Shown in pieces: positions 1 through 7,967 of a stretch of 33,412 bases of DNA. The translations under genes and the position numbers were made by a program. The notes beneath the pieces are model-generated. The model was not told the origin of the DNA, ran no database searches, and worked only from the letters and a program-made list of their open reading frames with translations. Position 1 is the first letter of the stretch; the number at the start of each line of letters is the position of its first letter. Source of the stretch: an uncultured Saprospiraceae bacterium (GTDB lineage: Bacteria > Bacteroidota > Bacteroidia > Chitinophagales > Saprospiraceae); the NCBI GenBank assembly GCA_938008185.1, contig CALLLR010000030.1:1-33412 (forward strand), written 5' to 3'.

Positions 1-88
1 CACTTTTACCTTTTGCTACCGCTTCTTTAGGTAAGCTGAAGGTAATTTTACAGGTTGGCTTGGATTTCGAAAATTGTTTTTTTAACAT
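1..88 (-). CDS. CBM48 / isoamylase N-terminal domain protein, 5' end only
   Basis: Partial minus-strand gene: an ATG at 88 opens a frame that stays open to the window edge (29 codons). The visible residues start MLKKQFSKSKP and continue TCKITFSLPKEAV. This resembles, from memory, the start of small Bacteroidota proteins with an AMPK-type glycogen-binding (CBM48, isoamylase early-set) domain, where a K-x-KP-x-CK-x-TF-x-LPKEA pattern precedes the VGDFNxW core. Those proteins are thought to bind alpha-glucans. The core lies outside the window, so the domain cannot be confirmed here. The reading frame and start look real; the family call rests on a short match. Confidence 0.55.
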   Translation of the reverse strand, partial: MLKKQFSKSKPTCKITFSLPKEAVAKGKS

Positions 89-389
89 TACAAGAGAATA
101 TTTAGTGATTTAAAAAATGAATTTATAATTAAAAATTACCACCATTGAAAACAAGATTGAATGTAAAGGTGATTATGGTAATTTTTTAATTTGAAAATGC
201 GATTGATTACGGAGTAAAATCAAGTTTTGAACCGCACTTTTACGGCCCTTCGTTACCTAATACGTTACTTAATCTTTTTTGATGCGCTTCTTTCTTATTC
301 CTCTAAAATTGTTTTGATTCAGTACAGTTACGAAATAGCTTTTGAAGTTAGCTAGGTAAGTAGTAGGTAAAGGTTAGGATAGTTGTACA

Positions 390-418
390 TTAGTAACAGT
401 CTTTTGTTACTAATTTTT
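390..418 (+). terminator. Hairpin with T-run (possible intrinsic terminator)
   Basis: A perfect 9-bp stem (TTAGTAACA / TGTTACTAA) with a 6-nt loop is followed by TTTTT. Read on the plus strand it has the form of a rho-independent terminator, but no plus-strand gene lies before it in the window. It could instead be a leader structure of the minus-strand transcript that starts just beyond it. Confidence 0.45.
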
Positions 419-430
419 ATAAAAACGCCG

Positions 431-438
431 CAAAAGTA
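431..438 (-). promoter_or_regulatory. Candidate -7 element TACTTTTG
   Basis: Read on the minus strand this is TACTTTTG, a full match to the Bacteroidota -7 consensus TAnnTTTG. No clear TTTG lies at the -33 distance. It would serve the minus-strand gene starting at 88 and imply a leader of about 330 nt, so the assignment is tentative. Confidence 0.35.
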
Positions 439-542
439 CTAAGAATCAGTAACATAAACATATTTTTTAATAAAAAAATAATTTTTTTTCCTAACTTAAT
501 GATTCTTAACCTTAATTTAAAAAAAAAAATCATTAAAAAACG

Positions 543-1409
543 ATGACTAAATCAATACTTTCTTTCCTCTTGTTGCTCTTGTTTCCCATTTTTTTAGGTG
601 CTCAGGATGCCGAGATTTTAAAACCGATTTATCAGCTTTTTGATGGAATGCGTGCTGGTGATTCCACCGCAGTTCGTACGGCTTTTATGCCAGATGTTTT
701 TATGGAAACAATCCTCACGAATAAGGATGGAAAAGTGACTGTAAAGCAGGGAAGTTTACTGGATTTTGTTACCGCCGTAGGGACTCCGCACGACGCACAA
801 TGGGACGAAAAAATAGGGTCTTACAAAATTAGAAAAGACGGAAACCTGGCAACGGTCTGGACCGATTATACTTTTTATTTAGGAGATAAATTGAGTCACT
901 GCGGCGTTAATTCTTTTACTTTGGTAAACCAGTTAAATGGTTGGAAAATCAAACACCTGATCGATACACGCCGCCGGGAGAATTGCCCTACCAAGATCAC
1001 CGATCCTCGTGACCGGGTGATTAATCAATTAATGGATAACTGGCACCATGCGGCCGCTACGGGTGACGAAATAGTTTTCTTTAACACCCTCGGACCTGCG
1101 TCTATTTACCTCGGAACCGATGCCTCCGAGCGATGGACTAAAAATGAATTTAAATCCTTTGCCCTCAAATATTTTGAGCGGGATACCGCCTGGGCTTTTC
1201 AACCGCTGGAGCGGAAAATTTATTATAGCAAAAAAGGAGACGTCGCCTGGTTTAACGAAACACTCGACACCTGGATGGACGTCTGTCGAGGATCTGGGGT
1301 ACTGGAAAAAGATGCCAATGGCAAATGGATACTACAACACTATCACCTCGCCATTGCCGTACCCAACGAAAAGGTAAAAGGCTACCTGAAATTACTGGAA
1401 GAAGAGTAG
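543..1409 (+). CDS. Secreted protein with two NTF2-like (SnoaL/DUF4440-type) modules
   Basis: The protein is 288 residues. It starts with a signal peptide (residues 1-20, hydrophobic L-rich core, cleavage likely after GAQ), so it is exported to the periplasm or beyond. Two NTF2-like cone folds follow. The first (about 24-150) has the typical start ILKPIYQLFDGMRAGDSTAV, then a central VTVKQG turn and a WKIKHLIDTRR end, as in putative lumazine-binding/DUF4440 proteins. The second (about 157-288) has an early helix with WHHAAATGD, a middle GDVAWFNETLD strand and an ending WILQHYHLAIAVPN like SnoaL_3 proteins. Such folds bind small molecules or act as enzymes; no catalytic function can be assigned. 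The gene is alone on its strand here. Confidence 0.85.
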   Translation: MTKSILSFLLLLLFPIFLGAQDAEILKPIYQLFDGMRAGDSTAVRTAFMPDVFMETILTNKDGKVTVKQGSLLDFVTAVGTPHDAQWDEKIGSYKIRKDGNLATVWTDYTFYLGDKLSHCGVNSFTLVNQLNGWKIKHLIDTRRRENCPTKITDPRDRVINQLMDNWHHAAATGDEIVFFNTLGPASIYLGTDASERWTKNEFKSFALKYFERDTAWAFQPLERKIYYSKKGDVAWFNETLDTWMDVCRGSGVLEKDANGKWILQHYHLAIAVPNEKVKGYLKLLEEE

Positions 1410-1420
1410 GGCGGCTGGAG

Positions 1421-1438
1421 TGTTGAATTGTTGAATCG
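1421..1438 (-). repeat. Short ATTCAACA tandem repeat
   Basis: Read on the minus strand this is CGATTCAACAATTCAACA, two 8-bp ATTCAACA units. It lies 12 bp after the stop of the gene ending at 1409. It belongs to the same repeat type as the CAACGATT array at 5935-5966, in opposite orientation. Confidence 0.6.
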
Positions 1439-1613
1439 AAAGGGGGTGTTCAATTAAGTGTGTCTAAGCAATTAGGTTAATTTACATAATTAAATATTGT
1501 TTTTATAATTAATTGTTAATCAGTCTCTTTTTACGAAATGCGAACGCAGAAAAAAACACAGATTATTGAACGGTTCCAATCGAAAACAGATTTAGGGCTT
1601 TTAAGATATTTTA

Positions 1614-1701
1614 CTCAAAACTCAAAACTCAAAACTCAAAACTCAACAACTCAAAACTCAACAACTCAAAACTCAACAACTCAAAACTCAACAACTCAAA
1701 G
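1614..1701. repeat. Tandem repeat of CTCAAAA and CTCAACAA units
   Basis: Four CTCAAAA heptamers (1614-1641) are followed by four copies of a 15-bp unit, CTCAACAA plus CTCAAAA (1642-1701, the last base diverging to G). The array ends one base before the stop codon of the minus-strand rhodanese gene (1703-1705). It could be a variable-number repeat, because the units are near-perfect copies. A reading frame crosses the array but encodes only low-complexity QNSTT repeats and is not a gene. Confidence 0.9.
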
Positions 1702-1702
1702 C

Positions 1703-2008
1703 CTACCTCCCGTAAGCATCAATCCAGGCTAACACTCCTCCCGTCAGATTCCGGACATTCTTAAAACCAAACTGATGGGTCAGCAATTGTTGCGCCTGGC
1801 CACTACGCGCGCCGGAACGACAATGTACAATAATCTCCTGGTCCTTCTTATCTTCTAGATCATCCAGCGCCGTCATAATGCTACCCAGTGGAATTAATTT
1901 TGCCCCGAGATTAAACTCCTCGTACTCATGCGGCTCCCGCACGTCAATGAAAATAAACGCTTCTCCACTATCCAGTCTTTCTTTTAATTCTTTAATATCA
2001 ATATCCAT
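1703..2008 (-). CDS. Single-domain rhodanese-like sulfurtransferase
   Basis: This 101-residue protein is one rhodanese domain without a signal peptide, so it should be cytoplasmic. It shows the family landmarks in order: FIDVREPHEYEEFN near residues 20-33, then the active-site loop CRSGAR with nucleophile Cys63, and the closing LTGGVLAWIDAYGR. Members of this GlpE/PspE-sized group carry sulfur as a persulfide on that cysteine and pass it to thiols or cyanide; the physiological acceptor is not visible. The gene lies 63 bp downstream of the PASTA gene on the same strand, with no -7 element seen between them, so it is probably the last gene of that operon. Its 3' end abuts the tandem repeat at 1614-1701. 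Confidence 0.92.
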   Translation of the reverse strand: MDIDIKELKERLDSGEAFIFIDVREPHEYEEFNLGAKLIPLGSIMTALDDLEDKKDQEIIVHCRSGARSGQAQQLLTHQFGFKNVRNLTGGVLAWIDAYGR

Positions 2009-2071
2009 CTTATAAATTTTTTAAATAGTTTATTTTTAATTATTTACTCAACCAGCAAAGCGCCTCAACAC

Positions 2072-2896
2072 CTACAAGCAATCATCCGGTTTATACTGCG
2101 TCAAATAAATATCCACCGAACTACCGATCGACAATCGCCGGCTTTCCGTAAATGCGGGTACCTGTCGCCAAACGTACGCATTGTTCTCGTCCGTCACCGT
2201 CGCATCTTTAATAATCGAACCAATATTTAATTCAAAATTACCCACCAAAAACTCAGCTTCATTAAACTGCATACAAACCAATTCCGGGATCGGCACCTGG
2301 CCTCCTTTTCGTTCTGTAATGACGACCTCTACGGTACTTCCTTTATCTACCTTAAACCCGTCCCGTAGTTGGTCCGTAATATTTTTATCATTATAATAAA
2401 CTTCCAGAATGGTATTAGGTTCTACCGTATTGTCAAAACGTCGTGCTTTTATTTTAGTATTTACTTTTAGGCGACTCAGTTTTTTCTTATAAGTATACAG
2501 TTCGTCGTTTCCTCCCGTGAGTCCTGGAATTTCTACTGCGTCAGCGATGGCTTTGGTAACGGTGAGGTAGATTTTTCGATTTTTCTTTACTTGAGAATTG
2601 GCCAATGGCGTCTGAGAGAGTACCGTGTTAGCCGGCTGTCCGGGTAGAAAAAGGGAGTCGTTGACGATGATGGAAAAGTTCTGCTTTTTGGCTAACTTCT
2701 TGGCCTCGGGTAGCGTCAGTCCGGAAAAATCCTGCACCGCGTAAGTTTTTCCGTGTCGGGTATAACAATCCATCCACCAAAAGGTCAATAGAAAAACTAC
2801 CATTACAGTAACCACCATGCCCGCCAGATTCCGGAGGAATATCCAACTGGTCATAAAGAGAAAAGATTCGTAAAAAAATTTTTTTATTTTACTCAT
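2072..2896 (-). CDS. Membrane-anchored PASTA-domain protein
   Basis: The protein has 274 residues. A short cytoplasmic N-terminus is followed by one transmembrane helix (about 22-44, AGMVVTVMVVFLLTFWW), then an extracytoplasmic region with three PASTA modules (about 52-115, 117-197 and 200-270). Module starts show the typical YAVQDFSGLTLPEAK and VPIPELVCMQFNEAE patterns, and modules end in a beta strand such as KIYLTV or VEVVIT. PASTA modules bind peptidoglycan stem peptides or muropeptides in characterised proteins. There is no kinase domain, so this is a stand-alone sensor or scaffold rather than a PknB-type kinase. Its ATG overlaps the ligase stop codon as ATGA (2893-2896), indicating translational coupling. 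From memory, a Ddl-PASTA pair is common in Bacteroidota, supporting a cell-wall role. Confidence 0.9.
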   Translation of the reverse strand: MSKIKKFFYESFLFMTSWIFLRNLAGMVVTVMVVFLLTFWWMDCYTRHGKTYAVQDFSGLTLPEAKKLAKKQNFSIIVNDSLFLPGQPANTVLSQTPLANSQVKKNRKIYLTVTKAIADAVEIPGLTGGNDELYTYKKKLSRLKVNTKIKARRFDNTVEPNTILEVYYNDKNITDQLRDGFKVDKGSTVEVVITERKGGQVPIPELVCMQFNEAEFLVGNFELNIGSIIKDATVTDENNAYVWRQVPAFTESRRLSIGSSVDIYLTQYKPDDCL

Positions 2897-5583
2897 GTCG
2901 TAATTGTCTTTTTATCGGCAAAGCCAAAAGTCATTATTTGATCAATAAAATCGTAAGGCTTATATCCATTGATGGCCGACTGATGAAAGATACAGGTGGC
3001 CGGAGTCATGCCAGGTAAGGAATTTACTTCAATTATAATAGTTTCTACCCGCTGATTGGCAAAGATACGGACAAATGCATCAATTCTGGCGTATCCCCGG
3101 ATATTTAAAATTTTAGCCGCTTTCTTTAAATCTTCTTTTACTTGCCTCGCTACTTGTTCGTAATCGATAGTCGTAGTGGCAAAACGCGCCGGCGTAATAT
3201 TTTGTCCTTCTCCGGCCAGAAATTTTTCTTCCAATGAAAGAATTTCTCCACCCGCCAGCGCTTCCGAAGGCTCAAAGATTTCGTATCTCAACTGTCCGTT
3301 TTCATAATGCGTTAGCAATCCTCCGGTGACTTCCAGAAAATGGTCGGCGCCTGCTGCAGTTATCAACTCCTCGATTAGTACGGCTCGCTTGCGCGGAAAT
3401 TCTTCTTTGGGTTTTAGGTGAAGCGTTTGTAAATCTGCCGGAGCAATGATTTCTTCCTTACGGAATAGAGCCGCTAAATAAGCACTTAATACCTTACGGG
3501 TTTTAATGACTTTGACGGCAGAGCTACAACCGTCATCGACGGGCTTGGCAATAAATGGATAGTTAAACTTTTGCTCAATCTGCTCGATAAAGTTTGCTTT
3601 GTCTTCCAGATAATCCTCAATCGATAACAGGCTTTGTGGCGTAGTAGCAAATCCGTGTTCTTTTAATAGTTGTAAAGTTTCGTATTTGTTAATAGTAATC
3701 TGCGAAGAGGCATAAGGAGAACCGTTATAAGGAAGTCCCAGTTTGTCCAGTTCGCGTTGTACGCTGCCATCTTCTCCGGGCCGTCCGTGCAATCCGATAA
3801 AAACACCATCGACCATTTCCTTCAGGTTTTCGTAGGTCAGTCGTTGTGGTACGAAAACGACATCGTTGGAAGCATATTTTTTAGTAATGTTCGCACATTG
3901 CGCTTTAATGATTTCAATGACCGGATGTTCTTTATAATGATAAATTTTATCCCGGATATCGTCCGCGTTATCTTTTAATAACAGATTAATTGGAATTTGG
4001 TAAAGCTCGTGTTTGTCGTCGCTCCCTGTCAGAAAAACCGGAATCGGTTCGTACTTGTTGGAGCTGGCCAGTTTTTCAAAAATATTCCGTCCACTCTCGA
4101 CCGAAATATGTCGTTCGAAAGAATAGCCACCGAGTAGTACAGCAATTCTTAACCGTTCTCCTTTTTCCTTTTTCAAAGCTTCGATATCCAGATCGAGTTT
4201 GGCCAGTAAATTTTCGAAAGGCATTTTGTCCAGGCTTGTCTGGATTCGCTCCTGTAAACTTATCCGGATAATATAGGTCAAAAATTGTGAAGGATTTAAA
4301 CCAATCTCTGCGGCCTGATGAAAGAAAAAGGAAGAAGGGAGCATCCCGCTCGTAGTATTCGGATCATTCAGAAATATCTCTTTATCCTTCGTGATAAAAC
4401 CGTCAATTCGGGCGTAAGTATTAAATTCTAAATAATCAAATAGTTTCCGACAGGCGGTTCTTATCTGATTGATCTCTTGGTCGGGTAAATCAATGGGCGT
4501 AATTTTTCTGGAAAGACCGGGTAAATATTTAGATCGGTAATCAAAGACTTCTCCTCCTTTGACAATCTCGGTTGGTGGCAAACTGACCGTACTACCTGTT
4601 TCTTTTTTGAGGACAATACAGGAAAATTCTTTACCTTCAATAAAGCCTTCCACGATGACCCGTTGCTCGCTTAGATGGCTCTCCAACAATACATTGGAGT
4701 GATTCGGGTTTTCAAAATATGTATTTAAAAATGCTAAAAGTTTAGCGGGGTGATAGAAGGTTTGTCCGGCGGCGTCCAATGGAAATCCCAGACCACTGCG
4801 GATATCCGTCAGGTCACGTAGATACGTAATCTGTGCTTGTCGCGTTTTGGCTAACCAGTCTTTACGTGCTAAAGTCGCGCGAAAAAAAGCGGCGTTGATG
4901 GCTTCGGTAAAGGTGGTTAAGTCTGCTCCATCTGGTAAAATTTTCACCCCGATCGAGGAACCCTGATTCGCCGGACGGATCACCATCGGAAATTTAATTT
5001 TCTCTACTGCCCGCCTAAAAATAGTATCAGCGACCTCATTGTTCCAACTTGATTTTTCTAATACCAAAACGGGCGGACAGGCAAATCCACCTGCTTCCAT
5101 TATTTTCTTTTGAAATGCTTTGTCCATCCCAATCGAGCAGGCGCGGACACCACTACCCGTATACGGAATCTTTAAACTTTCCAACATCCCCTGTAGTTGT
5201 CCATCTTCCCCAAAAACACCGTGCAGCGATAAAAAAGCCAGGTCGATATGCTGGGCCAAATCTTCGGGTGCGATCCTTTGACCAATTTTGGAAATTATGG
5301 AATCTTGTCGCTCGGCAGATAACTCACCCAGACTTTCGAGGTATACCTGAAAACCATCAGGGTCTTCCGGTAATTCAGAAACAGGCGGATAAAAATCCCG
5401 GATCGTTCCCTTATAAATGTATTGCCAATCCAGCAAAATAAAATTACGGTGACTATCCACAAAAATGGGAACCGGTTCGAACAAAAATTTATTCAAATTA
5501 TCGTATACCGTCCGCCCGCCAGCAAAGGCGATTTCTCTTTCCCGCGATGGGCCTCCAAAAAGAATTCCTATTTTTAATTTCAA
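2893..5583 (-). CDS. ddl: Double-length tandem D-alanine--D-alanine ligase-like protein
   Basis: This 896-residue protein contains two consecutive Ddl units, whereas ordinary Ddl is 300-370 residues. Ddl joins two D-Ala for peptidoglycan using ATP in an ATP-grasp fold. Copy 1 (about 4-465) has GGPSRERE (E15), LHGVFGEDG (H121), QGSSIG (S209), DYRSKYLPG (Y353) and ARID, but Arg203 in the usual ATP-site lysine place and Asp407 in an altered metal motif, DPNTTSG. Copy 2 (about 480-890) has SFERHIS (E490), LHGRPGEDG (H599), ARID and a standard EVNSLPG (E852), but Cys686 in place of the catalytic-loop Ser and Phe788 in place of Tyr. Each copy lacks residues the other keeps. I chose the TTG at 5583, giving MKLKIGILFGG as in normal Ddl. 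The longer frame from a TTG at 5673 overlaps a -7 promoter element and adds a basic stretch unlike Ddl. It is coupled to the PASTA gene. Confidence 0.9.
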   Translation of the reverse strand: MKLKIGILFGGPSREREIAFAGGRTVYDNLNKFLFEPVPIFVDSHRNFILLDWQYIYKGTIRDFYPPVSELPEDPDGFQVYLESLGELSAERQDSIISKIGQRIAPEDLAQHIDLAFLSLHGVFGEDGQLQGMLESLKIPYTGSGVRACSIGMDKAFQKKIMEAGGFACPPVLVLEKSSWNNEVADTIFRRAVEKIKFPMVIRPANQGSSIGVKILPDGADLTTFTEAINAAFFRATLARKDWLAKTRQAQITYLRDLTDIRSGLGFPLDAAGQTFYHPAKLLAFLNTYFENPNHSNVLLESHLSEQRVIVEGFIEGKEFSCIVLKKETGSTVSLPPTEIVKGGEVFDYRSKYLPGLSRKITPIDLPDQEINQIRTACRKLFDYLEFNTYARIDGFITKDKEIFLNDPNTTSGMLPSSFFFHQAAEIGLNPSQFLTYIIRISLQERIQTSLDKMPFENLLAKLDLDIEALKKEKGERLRIAVLLGGYSFERHISVESGRNIFEKLASSNKYEPIPVFLTGSDDKHELYQIPINLLLKDNADDIRDKIYHYKEHPVIEIIKAQCANITKKYASNDVVFVPQRLTYENLKEMVDGVFIGLHGRPGEDGSVQRELDKLGLPYNGSPYASSQITINKYETLQLLKEHGFATTPQSLLSIEDYLEDKANFIEQIEQKFNYPFIAKPVDDGCSSAVKVIKTRKVLSAYLAALFRKEEIIAPADLQTLHLKPKEEFPRKRAVLIEELITAAGADHFLEVTGGLLTHYENGQLRYEIFEPSEALAGGEILSLEEKFLAGEGQNITPARFATTTIDYEQVARQVKEDLKKAAKILNIRGYARIDAFVRIFANQRVETIIIEVNSLPGMTPATCIFHQSAINGYKPYDFIDQIMTFGFADKKTITT

Positions 5584-5670
5584 AATATTTTTTTTTGTAA
5601 AAATCGTAATTATTCTAACTACAATCCTATGCCTTTTAGTATTCGCCAAAAATGAACGAGTATGCGCTGG

Positions 5671-5678
5671 CAAAAATA
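5671..5678 (-). promoter_or_regulatory. -7 element TATTTTTG of the ddl operon
   Basis: On the minus strand this reads TATTTTTG, a full match to TAnnTTTG. Transcription would begin near 5665, about 80 nt before the TTG at 5583. It therefore argues against a ligase start at 5673, which would lie inside the promoter. No good -33 TTTG is visible upstream. Confidence 0.55.
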
Positions 5679-5745
5679 CGCAACTGAAAGGAAAATAAGC
5701 TATTAGCTCTCTTTTTCTAAGGCTTGACCTACTGACAAAGGATTA

Positions 5746-5777
5746 TTTGCCCATTACCAACAACTTTCCTACTTTCG
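5746..5777 (+). promoter_or_regulatory. Promoter of the MATE gene
   Basis: TTTG (5746-5749) and TACTTTCG (5770-5777) are separated by 20 bp, the spacing of Bacteroidota -33/-7 promoters. The -7 box matches at seven of eight positions (C for T). Transcription would start near 5783, giving a leader of about 200 nt that contains the CAACGATT repeat. It is divergent from the ddl promoter. Confidence 0.5.
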
Positions 5778-5934
5778 CCCTGAAGGAAAAAATCTCAATA
5801 ATTCAACGCCAAACCTATTTTTTTAAAAAAAAGGCGTAGTCTATTTAGGTATACTAAGAAGAGATGTATTTTTTCACGGTAAAAGATATACACGATGACT
5901 CTGCTTCTCTGCGAGAAATATTTTTTATCAGGCT

Positions 5935-5966
5935 CAACGATTCAACGATTCAACGATTCAACAACT
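5935..5966 (+). repeat. CAACGATT tandem repeat in the MATE leader
   Basis: Three exact CAACGATT octamers (5935-5958) are followed by a degenerate CAACAACT and more CAAC-rich sequence, ending 20 bp before the MATE start codon. It matches in type the minus-orientation repeat at 1421-1438. Confidence 0.8.
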
Positions 5967-5986
5967 CCAACAACACAGCAACACCC

Positions 5987-7297
5987 ATGTCCGAAAACCG
6001 ATCTATCCTCCGTATTGCGATTCCCAATATCCTCAGTAATATTTCGGTGCCACTTCTCGGAACAGTTGACACCGCGTTGATGGGACGACTTTCTGAGCTG
6101 CATATCGGAGCAGTGGGTATCGGAGGAATGATTTTTAGTTTTATGTACTGGAATTTTGGCTTTCTGCGGATGGGAACTACGGGGATCACTGCCAGAGCCT
6201 TTGGTGCAGAGCGAGCAACCGAAGTATCCGCTACCTTGGGACGAGCGCTGGTGGTTGCGATGTTACTGGCCTTGGGGATGATGATTTTTCAATGGCCCCT
6301 GGGGGAAGCCGGTTTTTTTCTGATGAATCTGGAAGGGGAAGCAAAAATGTTAACGGCTCAGTATTTTTATATTCGAATGTGGGCGGCACCGGCTACTCTG
6401 GGATTGTATGCGTTAATGGGCTGGTTTTTTGGGATGCAAAACGCCATCTATCCGCTGATTCTAACCATATTGATCAATGTCACCAATATGATCGCCAGCT
6501 ATTTGTTCATCACGCACCTGGGGATGGGAATAGACGGCGTGGCGTGGGGAACCGTGATTGCGCAGTACGTTGGATTCCTTTTGGGGCTTGTTTTGTTATT
6601 TTATAAATATCCGAATTACCTGCATTTGCTGAAAGTGGAAATGCTACTGGAAATAACCTCACTCACTTCTTTTTTTCGAATCAACCGGGACCTATTTTTC
6701 AGAACACTGGCCTTGACACTGGCTTTTGGCTTTTTCTACAGTCGTTCGGCGGCCGAGGGAGGATTACTATTAGCCGTCAATGTGATTTTGCTACAATACC
6801 TCAACTGGATGTCCTACGGAATTGATGGATTTGCCTATGCGGCGGAAAGTCTGGTGGGAAAGTATAGTGGTGCCCGTCAACTGGCTCAATTAAAACAGAT
6901 CATTCAGCTTTCATTTTTGTGGGGTGGAGGACTGGCGCTGTTTTTTAGTATGGTCTACTTTGTTTTTGGCAATCAACTATTGGGTATTTTTACCAATCAG
7001 GAGGAAGTCATTACGGCGGCCCAACCTTACCTGGGCTGGATGATCCTCTTTCCGGTAGTAAGTTTTGCTTGTTATATCTGGGATGGGGTTTTTATTGGAT
7101 TGACTGCCTCCGCGGCGATGCGGAATGCGATGATAATTAGTCTGATTATATATTTAGTAATGCATTATGGTTTTTCTTACTGCTGGGGAGTACACGGTAT
7201 GTGGGCCGCTTTTTTAGCTTTTATGGCACTGCGGGCGGTATTCTTGTGGAATTCCTACCGAAAAATGGGTTCGGAAGAATTAATAACTACAATTTAA
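5987..7297 (+). CDS. MATE family multidrug/toxin efflux transporter (DinF/NorM-like)
   Basis: Using the ATG at 5987 the protein has 436 residues and begins MSENRSILRIAIPNILSNIS, the normal start of DinF-type MATE proteins. The frame opens earlier, at 5864, but those 41 residues translate the CAACGATT repeat (STIQRFNNSNN) and are not protein-like. About twelve transmembrane helices are visible, with the family pattern VDTALMGRLSELHIGAVGIG in helix 1-2 and GTTGITARAFGAE after it. MATE transporters export cationic drugs, metabolites or toxins from the cytoplasm in exchange for Na+ or H+; the substrate here is unknown. The gene stands alone between its own promoter and a bidirectional terminator. 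Confidence 0.93.
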   Translation: MSENRSILRIAIPNILSNISVPLLGTVDTALMGRLSELHIGAVGIGGMIFSFMYWNFGFLRMGTTGITARAFGAERATEVSATLGRALVVAMLLALGMMIFQWPLGEAGFFLMNLEGEAKMLTAQYFYIRMWAAPATLGLYALMGWFFGMQNAIYPLILTILINVTNMIASYLFITHLGMGIDGVAWGTVIAQYVGFLLGLVLLFYKYPNYLHLLKVEMLLEITSLTSFFRINRDLFFRTLALTLAFGFFYSRSAAEGGLLLAVNVILLQYLNWMSYGIDGFAYAAESLVGKYSGARQLAQLKQIIQLSFLWGGGLALFFSMVYFVFGNQLLGIFTNQEEVITAAQPYLGWMILFPVVSFACYIWDGVFIGLTASAAMRNAMIISLIIYLVMHYGFSYCWGVHGMWAAFLAFMALRAVFLWNSYRKMGSEELITTI

Positions 7298-7338
7298 CAA
7301 CGCAAATCGTAATTTAGAACTAAAGTAAAAACTAAAAA

Positions 7339-7377
7339 ACCCCAAATAGCAAACAGCATTCGGGGTGTAGTTTTTTT
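7339..7377. terminator. Bidirectional terminator between convergent genes
   Basis: ACCCC (7339-7343) pairs with GGGGT (7362-7366), with an A-run before it and TTTTTTT (7371-7377) after it. It can therefore end both the plus-strand MATE transcript and the minus-strand DUF2795 transcript. The 18-nt loop holds two heptamer units, AAATAGC and AAACAGC, like those at 12026-12053. Confidence 0.65.
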
Positions 7378-7399
7378 CGTAATTAAAAGAAGACCTTAA

Positions 7400-7621
7400 T
7401 CAATATTCGTCCTCATTAAAGAAGAAATCATCCTTACGCGGATAATCGAGCCAGATGTCTTCGATACCATCGTAAATCTCTCCTTCGTCCTCAATCTGCT
7501 GCAGATTTTCGATCACCTCTAAAGGTGCGCCCGAGCGAATTGCGTAATCGAGTAATTCGTCCCGCGTTGCGGGCCAGGGTGCATCCTCTAAATTGGAAGC
7601 TAACTCTAATGTCCAGTACAT
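7400..7621 (-). CDS. DUF2795 family small acidic protein
   Basis: This 73-residue cytoplasmic protein matches the highly conserved Bacteroidota DUF2795 family over its whole length. It starts MYWTLELASNLEDAPWPAT, continues with DELLDYAIRSGAPLEVIENL in the middle and ends in an acidic tail DDFFFNEDEY. The family's function is not known. The protein is very acidic, with no catalytic motif that I can identify. It has its own -7 element upstream and converges on the MATE gene. Confidence 0.93.
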   Translation of the reverse strand: MYWTLELASNLEDAPWPATRDELLDYAIRSGAPLEVIENLQQIEDEGEIYDGIEDIWLDYPRKDDFFFNEDEY

Positions 7622-7967
7622 AAATTTAAATTAAATATGTTGTAAAAGCGTTGTCGGAATTCCGGCAAATGTAAAAAAAATAGGCAAAAGATACAACGAA
7701 ATAATTCATGTGAATTGCCTTGTAATAAGCCCTTTTAAGATTTTTTGTGGAAAGAAGCAAGATTTTAGGGTGATTTTCTCTTTTTTATTAAAAAAATACG
7801 TCCACTTTGCCTGATTTCCCTTCTGAAACAAGAATTTCATACCAAAGAGCTCCTCCTTTTTTGTCTTAAAAAGTGATTTTTTCTTGTATGCTAACTAAAA
7901 AAAGATGGTTATTTGCGCCTCCAAATAATTCAAACCTATTTTTTAATTATTTTAATAATCTATTTTT
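7622..7967. other. Intergenic region between divergent genes
   Basis: This gap holds the DUF2795 promoter (7666-7698) and the AT-rich leader of the lipoprotein gene. I see no gene, and no full TAnnTTTG element for the plus-strand lipoprotein gene; the nearest candidate, around 7908-7916, is poor. Confidence 0.6.
7666..7698 (-). promoter_or_regulatory. Promoter of the DUF2795 gene
   Basis: On the minus strand, TACATTTG (7666-7673) matches TAnnTTTG fully. GTTG (7695-7698) lies 21 bp upstream, near the TTTG -33 box. The predicted leader is about 40 nt. Confidence 0.5.

Larger units (their letters stand above)
89..542. other. AT-rich intergenic region between divergent genes
   Basis: This stretch separates the minus-strand CBM48-like gene from the plus-strand gene at 543. 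I found no convincing gene in it. It holds a hairpin with a T-run (390-418), a minus-strand -7 element (431-438) and long A/T tracts just before 543. The nonamer CACTTTTAC occurs at position 1 and again near 234. Confidence 0.6.

Noticed and set aside
1614-1701. CRISPR-like array
   Set aside because: Units are 7-15 bp and contiguous without spacers; no cas genes occur in the window.
1538-1732. 64-codon plus-strand frame across the CTCAAAA/CTCAACAA array
   Set aside because: It translates the tandem repeat into QNSTT units, runs antisense into the rhodanese gene and has no protein-like start.
5584-5673. Extra 30 codons at the start of the tandem ligase (TTG 5673)
   Set aside because: This TTG overlaps the -7 element TATTTTTG, so it would not be in the transcript, and the residues do not resemble Ddl; the TTG at 5583 gives the normal Ddl start.
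5864-5986. Upstream 41-codon extension of the MATE gene
   Set aside because: It translates the CAACGATT repeat and lacks similarity to MATE N-termini; the ATG at 5987 gives the usual start.
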